Below, one piece after another: positions 11,128 to 13,085 of a stretch of DNA of 13,085 nt. The stretch lies in NCBI GenBank assembly GCA_938003715.1, contig CALKYK010000352.1, forward strand, positions 1 through 13,085. The letters run 5' to 3'. Every line of letters starts with the position of its first letter. The first letter of the stretch is position 1. This stretch comes from an uncultured Gammaproteobacteria bacterium. Its GTDB lineage: Bacteria > Pseudomonadota > Gammaproteobacteria > Steroidobacterales > Woeseiaceae. Both the position numbers and the translations under genes were made by a program. The notes beneath the pieces were generated by a model. It was not told where the DNA came from. It did no database searches and worked only from the letters and a program-made list of their open reading frames with translations.

Positions 11128-13085
11128 TCGGGGCGTGCCCGATTCGACTTGCCGAATCCGCCTCCGCCGGGTGTCTCGATGACCATGGTGTCGCCGGCGT
11201 CGAGATCGACGGTCGCAGTGCCGGTCAGTTCATCGACTCTGCCGTCACGACGTACCACGCGGTTCGCGCCGGCCGCTGCCGGTTTGCCGCCGTCGAGGCC
11301 GAACGGCGCCACGCGGCGGTGATTGGATAGGATTGCCGCCTGCACCGGCGCCGTGAAACGCAGCTTGCGCACGACGCCGTCGCCGCCGCGGTATTCGCCG
11401 TTGCCGCCGGAGCCGCGACGGATCGCGAAGGCTTCGACGAGCACCGGGAACTGCTGCTCGAACACCTCGACGTCGGTCATGCGCGAATTCGTCATGTGCG
11501 TATGCACTGCGTCGGCGCCGTCGAATCCGGGTCCCGCACCTGCACCGCCGCAGATCGTCTCGTAGTACTGGACGTCGTCGTTGCCGAACGTGAAGTTGTT
11601 CATCGTGCCCTGCGACGCGGCAAGGGCTCCCAGCGCGCCGTACAGCGCGTCGGTCACGCACTGCGAGGTCTCGACGTTGCCGGCGACCACGGCAGCCGGC
11701 CACTCCGGCGACAGCAGGCTGGCGTCGGGAATGACGATCTCCAGCGGCTCGAGGCAGCCTTCGTTCATCGGGATCTCCTCGCGGATCAGGCTGCGGAACA
11801 CGTACAGCACCGCCGCACGCGTTACGGCACGCGGCGCATTGAAATTGCTTGCGGACTGCGGCGAGGTATCGCTGAAATCGATGGTGGCCTTCTTGCACGC
11901 GGTATCGACGGCGATGCGGGCGCAGATCTTTTCTCCCGAGTCGAGTTCGTATTCGAACTCGCCGTCCTTCAGCGTGCCGATCAGCCGGCGCACGCTGTGC
12001 GCGGCATTTTCGCGCACGAAGCGCAGGTAGTTCTGCACCGTCGACATGCCGTAGCGCGCGACCGCTTTCTCGAGCTGGCGAATGCCCTGCTGGTTGGCCG
12101 CAAGTTGCGCCTTGAGGTCGGCGACGTTCTGGCGCGGGTTGCGCGCCGGGTACTTCGCACCGGTCAGGAGCGCCATCGTTTCTTGCTGGCGGAACACGCC
12201 ATTGACGACGAGCGGGAAGTTGTCGATCAGCACGCCTTCCTCGTCGATGTGTCCGCTTTGCGACGGCATCGAACCCGGCGTGATGCCGCCGATGTCGGCG
12301 TGATGTGCGCGCGAGGCGAGGAAGAACTGCGGCGCGTCGCTGCCCGCGAACCACGGTGTCACGACCGTGATGTCCGGCAGGTGCGTGCCGCCGTTGTAAG
12401 GTGAGTTCAGCATCACGGCGTCGCCCGGCTGCAGCGAGTCGCCGCGCGCCGCGATCACGCTGCGCACGCTCTCGCCCATCGAGCCGAGATGCACCGGCAT
12501 GTGCGGCGCGTTCGACACCAGCCTGCCGTCGGCGTCAAACAGCGCGCAGGAGAAATCGAGCCGCTCGCGGATGTTGACCGACAGCGACGTCATCTGCAGC
12601 ACCGTGCCCATCTGCTCGGCGATGTGCATGAACAGGCGATTGAATACCTCCAGGCGAACCGGGTCGGGTGCGTCTTCGTCGTCCGTTGCAGCGCCGGCCG
12701 TGCGCTCGCGATGTTCGAGCACCAGGTGGCCGCGATCGTTGACCGTGCCCGTCCAGCCCGGATCGATCACGGTGGTGGCATTCGCCTCGACGACGATGGC
12801 GGGCCCGTCGATGCCGCTGCCGGCGCCGAGCGCCTCGCGCGCGTAGACCGGAACGTCCGCCCACTCACCGTCGACCCACATGCGGCTCGTGTCGATGGCT
12901 TCGTCGTAGTCGGACGAGTCGACGGCCGGATCCGTGTAATGCGCTTCGACGCCCGTGCCCTCGACGCGCGCGGTTGCAACGATCAGCGCGCCGGAGACCG
13001 GATGCGCGCCGAAAAGGTAACGAGAGTGGACGGCGAAGGCCGCGGAAACCGCGACGGCGGCCATCGCGCCGGACGAGAGCAAACG
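11124..13085 (-). CDS. 5-oxoprolinase, fused HyuA-HyuB type, 3' part
   Basis: ATP-dependent hydrolase that opens 5-oxoproline to glutamate, or a related hydantoin-type ring. The frame is open at the right edge; 653 codons plus stop are visible out of about 1200 expected. The first 140 residues match the HyuA C-terminal region (ending GPAIVVEANATTVIDPGWTGTV). Then DPVRLEVFNRLFMHIAEQMG starts the complete HyuB domain (coding from about 12665 down to 11127). HyuB marks include NSPYNGGTHLPD, ASRAHHADIGGITPGSMPS, and the terminal ETPGGGGFGK. The fusion of both halves in one chain is the 5-oxoprolinase arrangement; microbial hydantoinases and acetone carboxylases usually keep them as separate genes. 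TTG at 13080-13082 is not taken as the start because it would cut the HyuA domain. The gene converges on the LysR gene with overlapping stops. Confidence 0.95.
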   Translation of the reverse strand, partial: RLLSSGAMAAVAVSAAFAVHSRYLFGAHPVSGALIVATARVEGTGVEAHYTDPAVDSSDYDEAIDTSRMWVDGEWADVPVYAREALGAGSGIDGPAIVVEANATTVIDPGWTGTVNDRGHLVLEHRERTAGAATDDEDAPDPVRLEVFNRLFMHIAEQMGTVLQMTSLSVNIRERLDFSCALFDADGRLVSNAPHMPVHLGSMGESVRSVIAARGDSLQPGDAVMLNSPYNGGTHLPDITVVTPWFAGSDAPQFFLASRAHHADIGGITPGSMPSQSGHIDEEGVLIDNFPLVVNGVFRQQETMALLTGAKYPARNPRQNVADLKAQLAANQQGIRQLEKAVARYGMSTVQNYLRFVRENAAHSVRRLIGTLKDGEFEYELDSGEKICARIAVDTACKKATIDFSDTSPQSASNFNAPRAVTRAAVLYVFRSLIREEIPMNEGCLEPLEIVIPDASLLSPEWPAAVVAGNVETSQCVTDALYGALGALAASQGTMNNFTFGNDDVQYYETICGGAGAGPGFDGADAVHTHMTNSRMTDVEVFEQQFPVLVEAFAIRRGSGGNGEYRGGDGVVRKLRFTAPVQAAILSNHRRVAPFGLDGGKPAAAGANRVVRRDGRVDELTGTATVDLDAGDTMVIETPGGGGFGKSNRARPD

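Noticed and set aside
11496..12404. A 302-codon plus-strand frame inside the oxoprolinase gene
   Set aside because: Antisense to conserved HyuB motifs and without a domain of its own.
13080..13082. TTG near the right edge as start of a separate HyuB-only protein
   Set aside because: HyuA C-terminal sequence is already being read there, and the frame is still open at 13085.

Overview
The window is GC-rich chromosomal DNA from a Gammaproteobacterium, probably an environmental lineage near Chromatiales, Woeseiaceae or Steroidobacterales. That placement rests on gene content (a SohB-type inner-membrane protease, an M48 lipoprotein, an ErfK-like L,D-transpeptidase, a fused 5-oxoprolinase) and on strong G/C bias at third codon positions; I cannot name a species. 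I see no tRNA, rRNA, CRISPR array, insertion sequence or integrase.

Layout, left to right. Positions 1-375 (minus) hold the start of an exported, helical DUF4398/OmpA-like protein whose 3' end lies outside the window; a cluster of three inverted repeats lies upstream of it. A 65-residue orphan protein (665-862) follows, closed by a textbook terminator at 901-927. From 1134 to 6261 six genes run on the plus strand: lipoyl synthase (lipA), the protease sohB, an M48 lipoprotein metalloprotease, a SAM-dependent methyltransferase, a lipoprotein L,D-transpeptidase, and a 50-residue charged protein that overlaps the transpeptidase stop by 8 bp. Several of these products act on the cell envelope. lipA has no lipB beside it.

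From 6236 to 7306 (minus) lies a PLP enzyme of the D-cysteine desulfhydrase/ACC deaminase family. Divergent from it, at 7425-8957, is the most surprising gene: a 510-residue contractile-tail sheath-like protein that starts with TTG behind a good ribosome binding site. No tube, baseplate, spike, ATPase or other phage or injection-system gene is in view. Downstream is a small lipoprotein cytochrome c (9144-9617) with a strong sigma70-type promoter and a roughly 130-nt structured leader.

The right part holds a divergent DoxX-family membrane gene (9692-10135, minus) and LysR regulator (10213-11127, plus), a classic regulator-target arrangement with repeats in the shared promoter. Last is the 3' part of a fused HyuA-HyuB 5-oxoprolinase (11124-13085, minus, 5' end outside the window). 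Its stop codon overlaps the LysR stop in a shared CTAG.

The best lead for something undescribed is the orphan sheath protein. Next are the small-protein genes and the repeat-rich promoter regions. Most other genes are ordinary housekeeping or envelope genes.
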